This document shows positions 51,844 through 60,605 of a stretch of 64,000 bases of DNA, in pieces (the stretch's first letter is position 1; every line of letters starts with the position of its first letter). Position numbers and translations under genes: made by a program. Source of the stretch: Microbacterium proteolyticum (GTDB taxonomy: Bacteria > Actinomycetota > Actinomycetes > Actinomycetales > Microbacteriaceae); NCBI RefSeq assembly GCF_029639405.1, contig NZ_CP121274.1, positions 2,604,001 through 2,668,000 on the forward strand, read 5' to 3'. The notes under the pieces are model-generated. The model worked only from the letters and a program-made list of their open reading frames with translations, had not been told where the DNA came from and did not search any database.

Positions 51844-51888
51844 GCGGCCACTGTGACACCGACCTCGGACATGCCGAAAGGGGGCGTG

Positions 51889-53121
51889 TCACCCGAGGTC
51901 GTGCAGCACCGCCTCGGCGGCGCGCTGCCCGGAGATGAGCGCACCCTGGATCGACGCGGTGTCGCGGTGGTCGCCCGCCGCGTATCGCCCGTCGCCCAGG
52001 CGGACCGGCCGCCGTAGGTGCAGCGGCGGGTCCTGCGCGGGGAGCGCCGCCGCGAGGTCGTCGCGCCGCAGCAGCCGCCAGGGTCGGGTATCGGTGCCCC
52101 ACAGCTCCTCGAGGTGCCGGCGGACGTCCGCCTCCGTCGCGGTCGTGGGCATCACGACGGTCGCCTCGACCAGGTGCTGCCCGCGCGGCGCGTAGGTCGG
52201 AGCGGTGTTCGTGACGATCGCGGTGTGGACGATCGGTCCTCGGCGCAGCCCGTCCACGCGCAGCGCGCCGTCGTCGTTGTGGCGCTCGTCGGTGGCGAAC
52301 CACCATGTCTGAAGGCCCCGCGGGCGGGGGAGCGGGACATCCAGACCGGGGGTCAGGCCGGTGGCCAGGACGACGGCGCGGGCGTCGACGGCATCCGCGT
52401 TCTCGACATCCACGCGCCACCCTCGACCGTGCGGCCGGGTTGCGGAGACGCGGTGGGCGAGACGGATGCCGGCCCCTGCCCGTCGCGCGGTGTCGGCCAG
52501 CTGCGCGGGGAGAGCCCCGATGCCCGCGGCGGGAACACCGGGGGTGCCGAGCGCGAAGCTGCGGACCAGCAGCCGCACGAAGATGTCCGAGGACTCCTGA
52601 TCGTCGTCGGCGAGCACGCCCGCAAGGAACGGTTCGAGGACGCTTTCGCGCAGGGGTCCGCGCACCCCGGCCCGGTCCCACGCCTCGGCGAGACGGCGAT
52701 CGGGACCGCGCTTCACCGCGCGCGGACTCGCGAGGACGGGAAGCGCCCATCGCGCGAGGGGCAGCAGGTCGGCGGGGCGTACGAGTCCGCTCCCGAGCGA
52801 CGCCGGGATCGTCGCCGGGTGGCGGAGGGGATGGGCGATACGGGCCACGCCGTCATCGAGCCGCACCGAGAGGGCCACCGGGAACCGGCGCAGTGCCAGC
52901 GCACCGACGTCCACCCACCGCCGCACCGCCGGATACGCGGGGTTCAGCACGTGGAAGCCGCGGTCGAGGCGGAACCCGTCGACGACGTCGGTACGCTCGC
53001 GCCCGCCGACGGCGTCCTCCGCCTCGAGGACGACGACGTCGCGTCCCGCCTCGGCCAGCCGTGTCGCGCATCGCAACCCCGCGAGTCCCGCACCGATTAC
53101 CACGACGTCGTATCCGCTCAC
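51889..53121 (-). CDS. FAD-dependent amine oxidase-like oxidoreductase
   Basis: The 410-residue flavoprotein has the N-terminal dinucleotide motif VVVIGAGLAGLRCATRLAEAGRDVVVLEAEDAVGGRERTDVVDG, DRGFHVLNPAYP, and the C-terminal flavin block RLGDGRYAAGDHRDTASIQGALISGQRAA. This is the amine oxidase/protoporphyrinogen oxidase/phytoene desaturase superfamily; the substrate is unknown. The apparent start is GTG 53121 behind a leaderless-type -10 box. Confidence 0.88.
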   Translation of the reverse strand: MSGYDVVVIGAGLAGLRCATRLAEAGRDVVVLEAEDAVGGRERTDVVDGFRLDRGFHVLNPAYPAVRRWVDVGALALRRFPVALSVRLDDGVARIAHPLRHPATIPASLGSGLVRPADLLPLARWALPVLASPRAVKRGPDRRLAEAWDRAGVRGPLRESVLEPFLAGVLADDDQESSDIFVRLLVRSFALGTPGVPAAGIGALPAQLADTARRAGAGIRLAHRVSATRPHGRGWRVDVENADAVDARAVVLATGLTPGLDVPLPRPRGLQTWWFATDERHNDDGALRVDGLRRGPIVHTAIVTNTAPTYAPRGQHLVEATVVMPTTATEADVRRHLEELWGTDTRPWRLLRRDDLAAALPAQDPPLHLRRPVRLGDGRYAAGDHRDTASIQGALISGQRAAEAVLHDLG

Positions 53122-53127
53122 GTCTCG

Positions 53128-53133
53128 AGCCTA
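53128..53133 (-). promoter_or_regulatory. -10 box (TAGGCT) of the FAD oxidoreductase gene, leaderless type
   Basis: TAGGCT on the minus strand is six bases before GTG 53121. Confidence 0.55.
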
Positions 53134-53171
53134 GGGAGGGCACGTTGCCGGGAAGCGGGGGTTGCGGCCGC

Positions 53172-53612
53172 TCAGATGAGCGCCTCGACGGCGTCGGCGA
53201 GCTCGGCGACCGGCCGGCGGCCGTCCAGCTCGACCGTCGCCATCCGCCGGAGCGCCGGCTCCACGCCCCGCACGTATCGCCGGATCTCGTCCTGCTGTGC
53301 GGACGTCCGACCGTAGGGATTGTCCGTCCGCGTGCGAACTCGCTCGATCAGGACGTCGACGGGAGCACTCAGGAGCACGACCTCATCGAATCGCTCGCGG
53401 AACCGGCCCTGATTCTCCGCCGTTCCGCACACGACCACGTCCGGATGACTCTGGAGGAGAGCGGTCATGCGATCTTCGTCCCACGGTCCACCGTTCCCGT
53501 CGGTCCATCCGTCGAGGTCGGTCTCGACGGTGCGGTGACCGCGGCGCGCGAGCTCTGCGAGCAGGGTCGACTTGCCCGCGCCCGACATGCCCGTGAGCAG
53601 GATCCGCGCCAT
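53172..53612 (-). CDS. P-loop kinase-like ATPase
   Basis: The 146-residue protein starts with the Walker A motif ILLTGMSGAGKSTLLAELARRGHRTVETDLDGWTDG and has LLQSHPDVVVCGTAENQGRF and LLSAPVDVLIERVRTR, with arginine-rich lid residues. This is the shikimate/adenylate kinase-like AAA_18 group; the substrate is unknown. Its promoter lies next to that of the divergent lipoprotein gene. Confidence 0.88.
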   Translation of the reverse strand: MARILLTGMSGAGKSTLLAELARRGHRTVETDLDGWTDGNGGPWDEDRMTALLQSHPDVVVCGTAENQGRFRERFDEVVLLSAPVDVLIERVRTRTDNPYGRTSAQQDEIRRYVRGVEPALRRMATVELDGRRPVAELADAVEALI

Positions 53613-53618
53613 GTCCTC

Positions 53619-53624
53619 ACGCTA
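53619..53624 (-). promoter_or_regulatory. -10 box (TAGCGT) of the P-loop kinase gene, leaderless type
   Basis: TAGCGT on the minus strand is six bases before ATG 53612. Confidence 0.6.
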
Positions 53625-53632
53625 TCCGCCGC

Positions 53633-53638
53633 TAGGGT
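53633..53638 (+). promoter_or_regulatory. -10 box (TAGGGT) of the lipoprotein gene, leaderless type
   Basis: TAGGGT is six bases before ATG 53645. Only eight bases separate it from the kinase -10 box, so the two divergent promoters overlap and cannot both be occupied by polymerase at once. Confidence 0.55.
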
Positions 53639-53644
53639 GGCGGC

Positions 53645-54250
53645 ATGCGTATGCGACCCCGGGGGCGGGGGCTGTCCATCATCGCCGGCGTGATTCTTGT
53701 CGGTGTCCTCGCGGGATGCGCCACGCCGGTGGGGAGCGCCGATCCGTCGCCGACACGCAAAGGCCCGCCGCCCGCGTCGGAAGAGGTGCCGGCGACGGTT
53801 GCGACCCCCACGGCCGAGGCCGGCGCGATCGCACGCGCCCACACGTGGCTCGACTCCGCCTCGGTGCCCGACGGGGCTGTTCGCGTGGAGGCGGGAGACG
53901 TCCCGGCGTTCCACTCCTTCGTGGGCTGGCCGTGCACGCCGGTCGCGACTCTGACGGGGTATTGGCGGATCCCGGATGCCGACGCCGTCGACACCGTGAA
54001 CTGGCTGGCCGCGAACCCGACTCCCGGTCTGACGGTTCCTTTCATGCCGCAGTACCCGGCCGGGAACACGGGCGAGATGTCGGTGGGGCAGCTTCCGACG
54101 CCCGACAGCCAGGAGGGCATCGTGTTCGACGTCATGCGCATCTACGACGGCTCCGTCGTCATCCGCGCCCAGGTCGCCGCACTCGCCGCCGATGCGACGT
54201 GCGCCGACCCCGGCTCGGGTTCGCGCTGGGGTGCTCCCGGCCAGGGGTGA
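53645..54250 (+). CDS. Putative lipoprotein, function unknown
   Basis: The 201-residue protein begins with a basic MRMRPRGRG and hydrophobic IIAGVILVGVLAG, ending in the lipobox LAGC (Cys24). A Pro/Ser-rich linker and a domain with CADPGS at the end follow. The core has FHSFVGWPCTPVATLTGYWRIPDADAVDTVNWLAANP. I do not recognise the domain. It is likely exported and lipid-anchored, matured by LspA of the same chromosome. It converges on the GntR gene. Confidence 0.8.
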   Translation: MRMRPRGRGLSIIAGVILVGVLAGCATPVGSADPSPTRKGPPPASEEVPATVATPTAEAGAIARAHTWLDSASVPDGAVRVEAGDVPAFHSFVGWPCTPVATLTGYWRIPDADAVDTVNWLAANPTPGLTVPFMPQYPAGNTGEMSVGQLPTPDSQEGIVFDVMRIYDGSVVIRAQVAALAADATCADPGSGSRWGAPGQG

Positions 54251-54251
54251 G

Positions 54252-54614
54252 TCAGCGCTCGTTCCCCAACGCCGCGCGCGCAAGGTCCAGCGCCTCCGAC
54301 GGCGCGACACCGAGGTCGCGCATCGCGCGGGCGAACGCGGCGGCGGCGTCCGCGGCGCGGGCGCGCGTGGCATCCGTCCCCGCCGAGACGAACGTTCCGG
54401 CGCGGCCGCGGGTCTCGACGAAACGCGCCTCTTCGAGCTCTTTGTAGACGCGCGCCACGGTGTTCGCGGCGAGGCCGAGGTCGGTCGCGAGGGCGCGCAC
54501 CGGGGGCAGCCGCGTCCCGGTCGGCAGCTCGCCGCCGTCGATCAGCGCGATGATCTGCGCGCGCACCTGCGCGAACGGCGGTGTGGCGGAGGCGGCGTCG
54601 ACGCGGATGTCCAT
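54252..54614 (-). CDS. GntR-family regulator of the short YtrA type
   Basis: The 120-residue protein has the GntR winged helix-turn-helix: PPFAQVRAQIIALIDGGELPTGTRLPPVRALATDLGLAANTVARVYKELEEARFVETRGRAGTFV read in blocks, with a short helical tail and no effector domain, as in YtrA. Such regulators often control neighbouring ABC transporters, but none is next to it here. ATG 54614 is used. A large palindrome lies upstream at 54656. Confidence 0.92.
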   Translation of the reverse strand: MDIRVDAASATPPFAQVRAQIIALIDGGELPTGTRLPPVRALATDLGLAANTVARVYKELEEARFVETRGRAGTFVSAGTDATRARAADAAAAFARAMRDLGVAPSEALDLARAALGNER

Positions 54615-54655
54615 GGTGCCGCCACCGTACCAACCGTCGGCGCGCGGGGAACGGG

Positions 54656-54689
54656 AGAGGGCCCGGATGCCATGGCATCCGGGCCCTCT
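54656..54689. terminator. Perfect 34-bp palindrome after msrA
   Basis: AGAGGGCCCGGATGCCA (54656-54672) is followed directly by its exact complement TGGCATCCGGGCCCTCT (54673-54689). It lies 9 bp past the msrA stop on the minus strand and is probably its terminator. Its centre is the GGATGCCATGGCATCC motif also seen at 47911. Confidence 0.7.
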
Positions 54690-54698
54690 GTTCGAGAC

Positions 54699-55253
54699 TT
54701 ACGCGGTCGCGTCCTCGCGCTTGGGCAGCACCCAACCGGGGCGCACGAAGTGGCACGTGTAGCCGTTGGGGATGCGGAGCAGGTAGTCCTGGTGCTCGGG
54801 CTCGGCCTCCCAGAAGGGAGCCTCGGGCTCGATCGTGGTGACGACCTTCGCGGGCCAGATGCCCGACGCGTCGACGTCGGCGATGGTGTCGCGCGCGACC
54901 CGCTCCTGCTCGGGGGAGAGGGGGAAGATCGCGGAGCGGTAGCTCGTGCCGATGTCGTTGCCCTGACGGTTCAGGGTCGACGGGTCGTGGATCTGGAAGA
55001 AGAACGCCAGGATGTCGCGGTACGTCGTCTTGGTGGGGTCGAACACGATCTCGACGGCCTCGGCGTGACCGGGGTGGTTGCGGTAGGTCGCGTGGTCGTT
55101 CGATCCGCCGGTGTAGCCGACGCGCGTGTCGAGCACGCCGGGCTGGCGACGGATGAGGTCTTCGACGCCCCAGAAGCAGCCGCCCGCGAGGACGGCGGTC
55201 TCGGTGCCGGGGCGGCGGGTGATCTCGCCGGAATCGGTGGGTCCGCTGGTCAT
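54699..55253 (-). CDS. msrA: Peptide methionine-(S)-S-oxide reductase
   Basis: The 184-residue enzyme repairs oxidised methionine. It shows the catalytic motif [30 protein letters not shown] with the active-site cysteine, then [47 protein letters not shown] 55253 has AAAGGAGCAAC upstream. It follows msrB on the minus strand by 38 bp. Confidence 0.97.
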   Translation of the reverse strand: MTSGPTDSGEITRRPGTETAVLAGGCFWGVEDLIRRQPGVLDTRVGYTGGSNDHATYRNHPGHAEAVEIVFDPTKTTYRDILAFFFQIHDPSTLNRQGNDIGTSYRSAIFPLSPEQERVARDTIADVDASGIWPAKVVTTIEPEAPFWEAEPEHQDYLLRIPNGYTCHFVRPGWVLPKREDATA

Positions 55254-55291
55254 GGTGTTGCTCCTTTTGCGGTTGCGGAAGGGGAAGAGGT

Positions 55292-55750
<459 letters not shown>

Positions 55751-55936
55751 GGTGTGGTCCTTTCGCCTGCGATGCCGGTTCAGGCATCACTGAGGAGAAC
55801 GCGCGGCCCTGCGGTTTTGGTCCCGTGGGGCTGGGAGCGCGCTGTGAGTTCTCGGGCCTCCCGGATGCCGTGGGCAACCCCCCGATTTGGCAGAGGCGCG
55901 CTCGCTACCGTGGCGTCCGACACCCCAGGAGGATTC

Positions 55937-56764
55937 ATGCCCCGCACGATCGTCATCACCGGAGCCAGCGACGGAATCGGCGCGGCCGCCGCTCGGCAGC
56001 TGCACGAGATCGGCGAGGAGGTCGTGGTCGTCGGACGCAACCCCGACAAGACCCGTCGTGTCGCCGACGCGCTCGGGGTGCGCTCCTTCACCGCCGACTT
56101 CTCCGACCTCGCGCAGGTGCGCGAACTCGCCGAGACGCTGCGTGCCGAGTATCCCCGCATCGACGTCCTCGCCAACAACGCCGGCGGGATCTTCGGCGAG
56201 CGCAAGCTCACGGGCGACGGGTACGAGGTCACGTTCCAGGTGAACCACCTCGCGCCGTTCCTGCTGACGAACCTCCTGCGCGAGGTGCTGATCGAGTCTC
56301 GGGCGTCGGTGATCCAGACCTCCAGTGCCGCGGCGCGTCTGTTCTCCCGCTTCGACATCGACGACCTGCAGGGCGCACACCGCTACTCCGCGTCACGCGC
56401 CTACGGCAACGCCAAGCTCGCGAACGTGCTGTTCACGAAGGAACTGAACCGCCGGTTCGGCGACGCGGGACTTTCCGCGGTCGCCTACCACCCGGGGGTG
56501 ATCGCCTCGAGCTTCGGGTCCACCGGCAGCGGGTCGTGGAAGTTCCTGTACGGCGGTCCGCTCGCGGAGCGCTTCATGACCTCGACCGACGTCGGCGGTG
56601 CCCGCCTGACCTGGCTCGCCCTGGGCAAGCCAGGGGTCGACTGGCAGCCCGGCGGTTTCTACGCCAACAACAAGCCCGCCCGGACGCACCGGCGGGCCGA
56701 CGACCCCGCGCTGGCCCGGCTGCTGTGGGACCGGAGCGCCGAACTGGTGGGGCTCGCGTCCTGA
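55937..56764 (+). CDS. Short-chain dehydrogenase/reductase
   Basis: The 275-residue protein has the cofactor motif IVITGASDGIGAAAARQLHE, RNPDKTRRVADA with an NADP-type basic residue, VLANNAGGIFGERKLT, and the catalytic YGNAK in SRAYGNAKLANVLFTKEL. This resembles retinol dehydrogenase/WW-domain oxidoreductase-like SDRs; the substrate is unknown. ATG 55937 has CAGGAGGATTC upstream. Confidence 0.92.
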   Translation: MPRTIVITGASDGIGAAAARQLHEIGEEVVVVGRNPDKTRRVADALGVRSFTADFSDLAQVRELAETLRAEYPRIDVLANNAGGIFGERKLTGDGYEVTFQVNHLAPFLLTNLLREVLIESRASVIQTSSAAARLFSRFDIDDLQGAHRYSASRAYGNAKLANVLFTKELNRRFGDAGLSAVAYHPGVIASSFGSTGSGSWKFLYGGPLAERFMTSTDVGGARLTWLALGKPGVDWQPGGFYANNKPARTHRRADDPALARLLWDRSAELVGLAS

Positions 56765-56845
56765 GAAGCTGTCGGTTTCCTATGCGAAGGCCCAGGATGC
56801 CGCTTTCTTGGTGAACCCTGGGAGGCCCCCCGCCACGCTGGGCGC

Positions 56846-58276
56846 ATGACCGCCACCACCACCGTTCCTCTCGGCGTGGACCCCCTCTCTTCGCCGATCC
56901 GACGCCCGCGCACGGCCCGCCGGCGCGGTCGCCTCGGCTGGACCCTCGCCGCGACCGCGCTGATCTGGCTCTCGAGCCTCGCGGTGGTGGCGCTGTGGGT
57001 CGCCGGTGGCGGCATCCAAGCCCTTCTCGGTAGGGATGCCGAAACGCTGAACACCCTCGGTCGGCTCTGCGGACTGGTGTCGGCGAACCTGCTGCTCTAC
57101 CAGGTGCTGCTCATGGCCCGGGTGCCGGTGTTCGAACGCGGCTTCGGCCGTGACAGGATCACCCGGATACACCGGCTCGTCGGCTTCTGGTCCTTCGCGC
57201 TGTTCTCGGCGCACATCGTGCTGCAGACCCTCGGCTACGCCGAATCCGCGGCGGTGAATCCGATCGTGCAGCTGTGGGAGTTCGTGTGGGACTACCCGGG
57301 CATGCTGCTGGCCACCGCCGGAACGGGCCTGCTCCTCCTGGTCGTCGCGACCTCGATCCGCAAGGCGCGGAAGCGTCTGCGCTACGAGTCGTGGCACCTC
57401 CTGCACCTGTACGGCTACCTCGGGGTCGGGCTCGCCGTCCCGCACATGCTGTGGACCGGTGCCGACTTCACCGCCCACCCCCTCGCCACGGTGTACTGGT
57501 GGGCGCTGTGGGGCGCGACGGCAGCGGCCGTGCTCGTCTTCCGCGTCGGTCTGCCCCTGCTCCGTTCGCTGCGGCACGGGCTCCGCGTCTCGACGGTCCA
57601 CCGGGACGGCGACCGCGGTGTCGCCGTCACGATGACCGGGCGGGGCCTGCACCGGATGCCGGTGCGCGCGGGTCAGTTCTTCGTGTGGCGGTTCCTCGAC
57701 GGCCCCGGCTGGACCCGTGGCCACCCGTTCTCGCTCGCCGCGGCCCCCAACGGGACATCGCTGACGATCGCGGCACGGCTCGTCGGCGACGGCACCTCGC
57801 GGCTGGCATCCGTCCGTCCGGGGACGCGCGTCCTCATCGAAGGGCCCTACGGCGAGATGACGGCGGACGAGCGCACCGGGCGCAAGCTCCTCCTCATCGG
57901 CGCGGGCGCCGGCGTCGCACCGCTGGTCGCGCTCGCCGAGGGTTCCGCATGGTCTCCGGGTGAGGCGACGCTCCTCGTGCGCGACCACGCGGAGGGCGAC
58001 GCCCTCCGCCGGGAGGCCATCGGGCGCCTCGAGCGCGACCGAGGCCTGCGCTACGCCGCCCTGGTGGGACCGCGTGCTCCCGGAGCCTCGCCGTGGCTGT
58101 CGGCCGGCCACGCCGCGTGGAGCGGCGTCGACCTCCTGCGTTACGTCGCCCCCGACCTCGACCAGTACGACGTCTACCTCTGCGGTCCGGGGGCGTGGAT
58201 GGATGCCGTGCGCGCCGACCTGCGCCGCGCGGGGGTTCCGTCGGACCGCGTCCACGCCGAGTCGTTCACCGTCTGA
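56846..58276 (+). CDS. Ferric-reductase-like transmembrane protein with ferredoxin-reductase domain
   Basis: The 476-residue protein has six hydrophobic helices (about 30-230) with heme-ligand-like histidines in IHRLVGFWSFALFSAHIVLQTLG and YESWHLLHLYGYLGVGLAVPHMLW. A C-terminal FAD/NAD(P)H reductase domain has FFVWRF, GHPFSLAAAPNG, IEGPYGEM, LLIGAGAGVAPLVAL and YLCGPGAWMDAV. This is the FRE/NOX-like design that carries electrons from NAD(P)H across the membrane. It is the first gene of a three-gene flavin electron-transfer operon. Confidence 0.93.
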   Translation: MTATTTVPLGVDPLSSPIRRPRTARRRGRLGWTLAATALIWLSSLAVVALWVAGGGIQALLGRDAETLNTLGRLCGLVSANLLLYQVLLMARVPVFERGFGRDRITRIHRLVGFWSFALFSAHIVLQTLGYAESAAVNPIVQLWEFVWDYPGMLLATAGTGLLLLVVATSIRKARKRLRYESWHLLHLYGYLGVGLAVPHMLWTGADFTAHPLATVYWWALWGATAAAVLVFRVGLPLLRSLRHGLRVSTVHRDGDRGVAVTMTGRGLHRMPVRAGQFFVWRFLDGPGWTRGHPFSLAAAPNGTSLTIAARLVGDGTSRLASVRPGTRVLIEGPYGEMTADERTGRKLLLIGAGAGVAPLVALAEGSAWSPGEATLLVRDHAEGDALRREAIGRLERDRGLRYAALVGPRAPGASPWLSAGHAAWSGVDLLRYVAPDLDQYDVYLCGPGAWMDAVRADLRRAGVPSDRVHAESFTV

Positions 58277-58296
58277 GACCTGAGAGGAAGACAGAG

Positions 58297-58830
58297 ATGA
58301 AGAAGATCTTCTACGCCGTGATGGCGACGCTCACCGGCCTCGTGCTGCTGTTCAGCTACCGCACGTCGCTCGGCGGCGGCGAGACGGCGGTGGCCCTGCC
58401 GGCCACGACCCCTGCGCCCGCCTCGGCCCAGCGCGCCACACCATCGGCGTCGCCCTCCGCCTCCGCGTCGGCGTCGGCCTCGCCGTCGGCCTCGGCCTCC
58501 GCGCCGTCGGCCGCCGCCCCGACGCAGGCGGCCCCCGCGTCATCGGGTCTCGCGGACGGCACCTACACCGGCTCGGCCGCGAACACCCGTTTCGGCCCCG
58601 TGCAGGTTCAGATCACGGTGTCCGGCGGAGTCGTCACGGACGTGCAGGTCCCCGTCTACCCGTCCGAGAACGGCCGCGACCAGCAGATCAACTCCCGCGC
58701 CGTGCCGATCCTCGTGAAGGAGACCCTCGCCGCGCAGTCGGCCGAGATCGACATGGTCTCGGGCGCCACGTACACCAGCACCGGGTACCGGACCTCTCTG
58801 CAGGCCGCGCTCGATGAGGCGCACGTATGA
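58297..58830 (+). CDS. Extracytoplasmic FMN-binding domain protein
   Basis: The 177-residue protein has an N-terminal signal-anchor (FYAVMATLTGLVLLF), a Ser/Ala/Pro-rich linker (about 40-85), and an FMN-binding domain with DGTYTGSAANTRFGPVQVQITVSGG. The covalent flavin motif DMVSGATYTS places the likely flavinylated threonine at residue 158. It would receive electrons from the ferric-reductase-like protein. The neighbouring ApbE would attach its FMN. It overlaps apbE by four bases (ATGA). Confidence 0.93.
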   Translation: MKKIFYAVMATLTGLVLLFSYRTSLGGGETAVALPATTPAPASAQRATPSASPSASASASASPSASASAPSAAAPTQAAPASSGLADGTYTGSAANTRFGPVQVQITVSGGVVTDVQVPVYPSENGRDQQINSRAVPILVKETLAAQSAEIDMVSGATYTSTGYRTSLQAALDEAHV

Positions 58831-59681
58831 GTGCCCTCCCCGCCGTCACGGTCGTCGAGCCGGTCATGGGGACGGTCGTGACCGTGCAGGTCCGCGGGCG
58901 TGCGACGACCGACGCCGCGGTTCGTGCGCAGGTCGACACCGCCATCGCCGCGGTCATCGCGCGGATGCGCGACGACGAGAGCGTGTTCTCGACCTACCGC
59001 GCCGACTCCGACGTGAGTCTGCTGCGCGACGGCCTCCGCGGGCTCGACGACGTCGACCCCCGCGTGCGCGAGGTCGAGGAGCTGTGCCGCCGTCTCCGGG
59101 ACGACACCGGCGGCGTCTTCGACGCGTGGTGGCGCGGGTGGTTCGACCCCACCGGCGTCGTCAAGGGGTGGTCGGTGGATGCCGCGTCCACCGCGCTCGC
59201 CGACGTCCTGTCGCTTCCGGGAGTGGAGGCCGCGGCGGTCAACGTCGGCGGCGACATGCGTCTTCTCCGGGCTCCCGGGAGCGGGCACGTGTGGAACGTC
59301 GGCGTCGCCGACCCCGAGGACTCCGCGGGTGTCCTGTCCACCATCGCCCTCGCCGAGGGGGCCGTCGCGACGTCCGGGACGGCCGAGCGCGGGGCTCATC
59401 TGATCGACCCGCGGTCCCTGCGGCCGGTGCCCGGTCTCGTCTCGGCGACCGTCGTGGCCGACACCCTCACCGTGGCGGACGTCTGGGCCACGGTCGCGGC
59501 CGTCGCGGGCGTCGACGACCTCGAGGCCGTCCGCACCGCGCCGGTCACCTCCGGGATCGTCTGGGCCGACGGACGCGTCCGCCGGTGGGCGGGTGGCATC
59601 GAGATCGACCGTTTCCAGAGCCTCGTCGACCCGTCAACGGGCGCGGCGGAGCCGGAGCAGGAAGACCGTGCCTTCGGCTGA
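58827..59681 (+). CDS. apbE: FAD:protein FMN transferase
   Basis: The 284-residue enzyme attaches FMN to threonine of target proteins, here most likely the FMN-binding protein upstream. It has VEPVMGTVVTVQV, DDESVFSTYRADSDVSLL, FDPTGVVKGWSVDAA, AAVNVGGDMRL, VATSGTAERGAHLIDPR and SATVVADTLTVADVWATVA. No export signal is clear, so the flavinylation site relative to the membrane is unresolved. Its 3' end overlaps the convergent histidine kinase gene by 48 bp. Confidence 0.95.
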   Translation: MSALPAVTVVEPVMGTVVTVQVRGRATTDAAVRAQVDTAIAAVIARMRDDESVFSTYRADSDVSLLRDGLRGLDDVDPRVREVEELCRRLRDDTGGVFDAWWRGWFDPTGVVKGWSVDAASTALADVLSLPGVEAAAVNVGGDMRLLRAPGSGHVWNVGVADPEDSAGVLSTIALAEGAVATSGTAERGAHLIDPRSLRPVPGLVSATVVADTLTVADVWATVAAVAGVDDLEAVRTAPVTSGIVWADGRVRRWAGGIEIDRFQSLVDPSTGAAEPEQEDRAFG

Positions 59682-60605
59682 GGTGCGTTCGACGGCGATC
59701 GTGCCCCCGTGCCGCTCGGTGGCCTCGCGGACCAGCGCCAACCCGAGACCGAATCCCCGGCGACGCCCCGATTCCGCGCCGCGCGCGAACCGCTCGAAGA
59801 TGCGCCCCTGATCCTCGGGGCGGATGCCCCCACCCGCGTCGATGACCCGGATCTCGACGGTGTCGCCGGCGACACTCGCCGTGACGCGCACGGCGCTGCC
59901 GCCGGGGGCGTGGCTCACCGCGTTGTCGATGAGCGCGATGCCCACCCGCGTGAGGGTGACCGTCGGCATGTCGACCCGGAGACCCTCCGGTCCCGCGTCG
60001 ACCTCGACCGCGACCCCCGCCTCGGCGGCGAGCGGAGCCACCACCGCCTCCGCGGACCGAAGGCCGTCGGCCACGGCCGCGGTCCCGTCCGCGGACGCCG
60101 CCCCCTCCGCCGACAGCAGCATGTCGGTGAGGACGTCGTCCATGAGGTCGGCGTCGCGCCGCAGCCGGTCGAGGGTGTCGTCGAGCGGTTCGCCGCGGGC
60201 GAGACGCCGCTGCGCGATCTGCACGCGGCTGCTGAGCGCCGTCAGGGGCGTGCGCAGTTCGTGGCTGGCATCCGAGACGAAGGCCCGCTGGCGTCGGAGC
60301 GCTTCGTCGAGCGGTCGGACCGACCATCGGGATGCCGCCCACCCCACGACGCCGATCACGGCGACGCCGAGCAGCCCGAGGCCGAGCACCCACGGCAGGA
60401 CGTCGTCGAAATCGACCACGACGCGATCGCCCGGGAGACCGCCGCGACCCCCGTGGTGGTCGGTCTCCCTCCGCGCGCCGGTCAGCAGCACGCCGACCAG
60501 GATCGCCACGCCGATCGTCAGAGCGACCGCGGAGGCGCCCCCGACCAGCAGACCGACCCGTGCCCCCGCCCGCCGGACGACCCGACGGTCCTCCGCGGCG
60601 CTCAC
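59634..60605 (-). CDS. Two-component sensor histidine kinase
   Basis: The 323-residue membrane kinase has helices at about 16-42 and 70-91 with a short extracytoplasmic loop, a HAMP-like linker, and the phosphoacceptor His115 in SDASHELRTPLTALSSRVQIAQRR. The ATPase has ALIDNAVSHAPGG (N box), VIDAGGGIRPED (G1), FGLGLALVREATERHGG (G2). GTG 60605 overlaps the response regulator stop by four bases. The signal sensed is unknown; the small loop may suit membrane or redox sensing. Confidence 0.94.
   Translation of the reverse strand: MSAAEDRRVVRRAGARVGLLVGGASAVALTIGVAILVGVLLTGARRETDHHGGRGGLPGDRVVVDFDDVLPWVLGLGLLGVAVIGVVGWAASRWSVRPLDEALRRQRAFVSDASHELRTPLTALSSRVQIAQRRLARGEPLDDTLDRLRRDADLMDDVLTDMLLSAEGAASADGTAAVADGLRSAEAVVAPLAAEAGVAVEVDAGPEGLRVDMPTVTLTRVGIALIDNAVSHAPGGSAVRVTASVAGDTVEIRVIDAGGGIRPEDQGRIFERFARGAESGRRRGFGLGLALVREATERHGGTIAVERTSAEGTVFLLRLRRAR

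Noticed and set aside
58420..58540. Ser/Ala-codon-rich stretch as a DNA repeat or CRISPR-like array
   Set aside because: It is the in-frame Ser/Ala/Pro linker of the FMN-binding protein, with no spacer-repeat structure.
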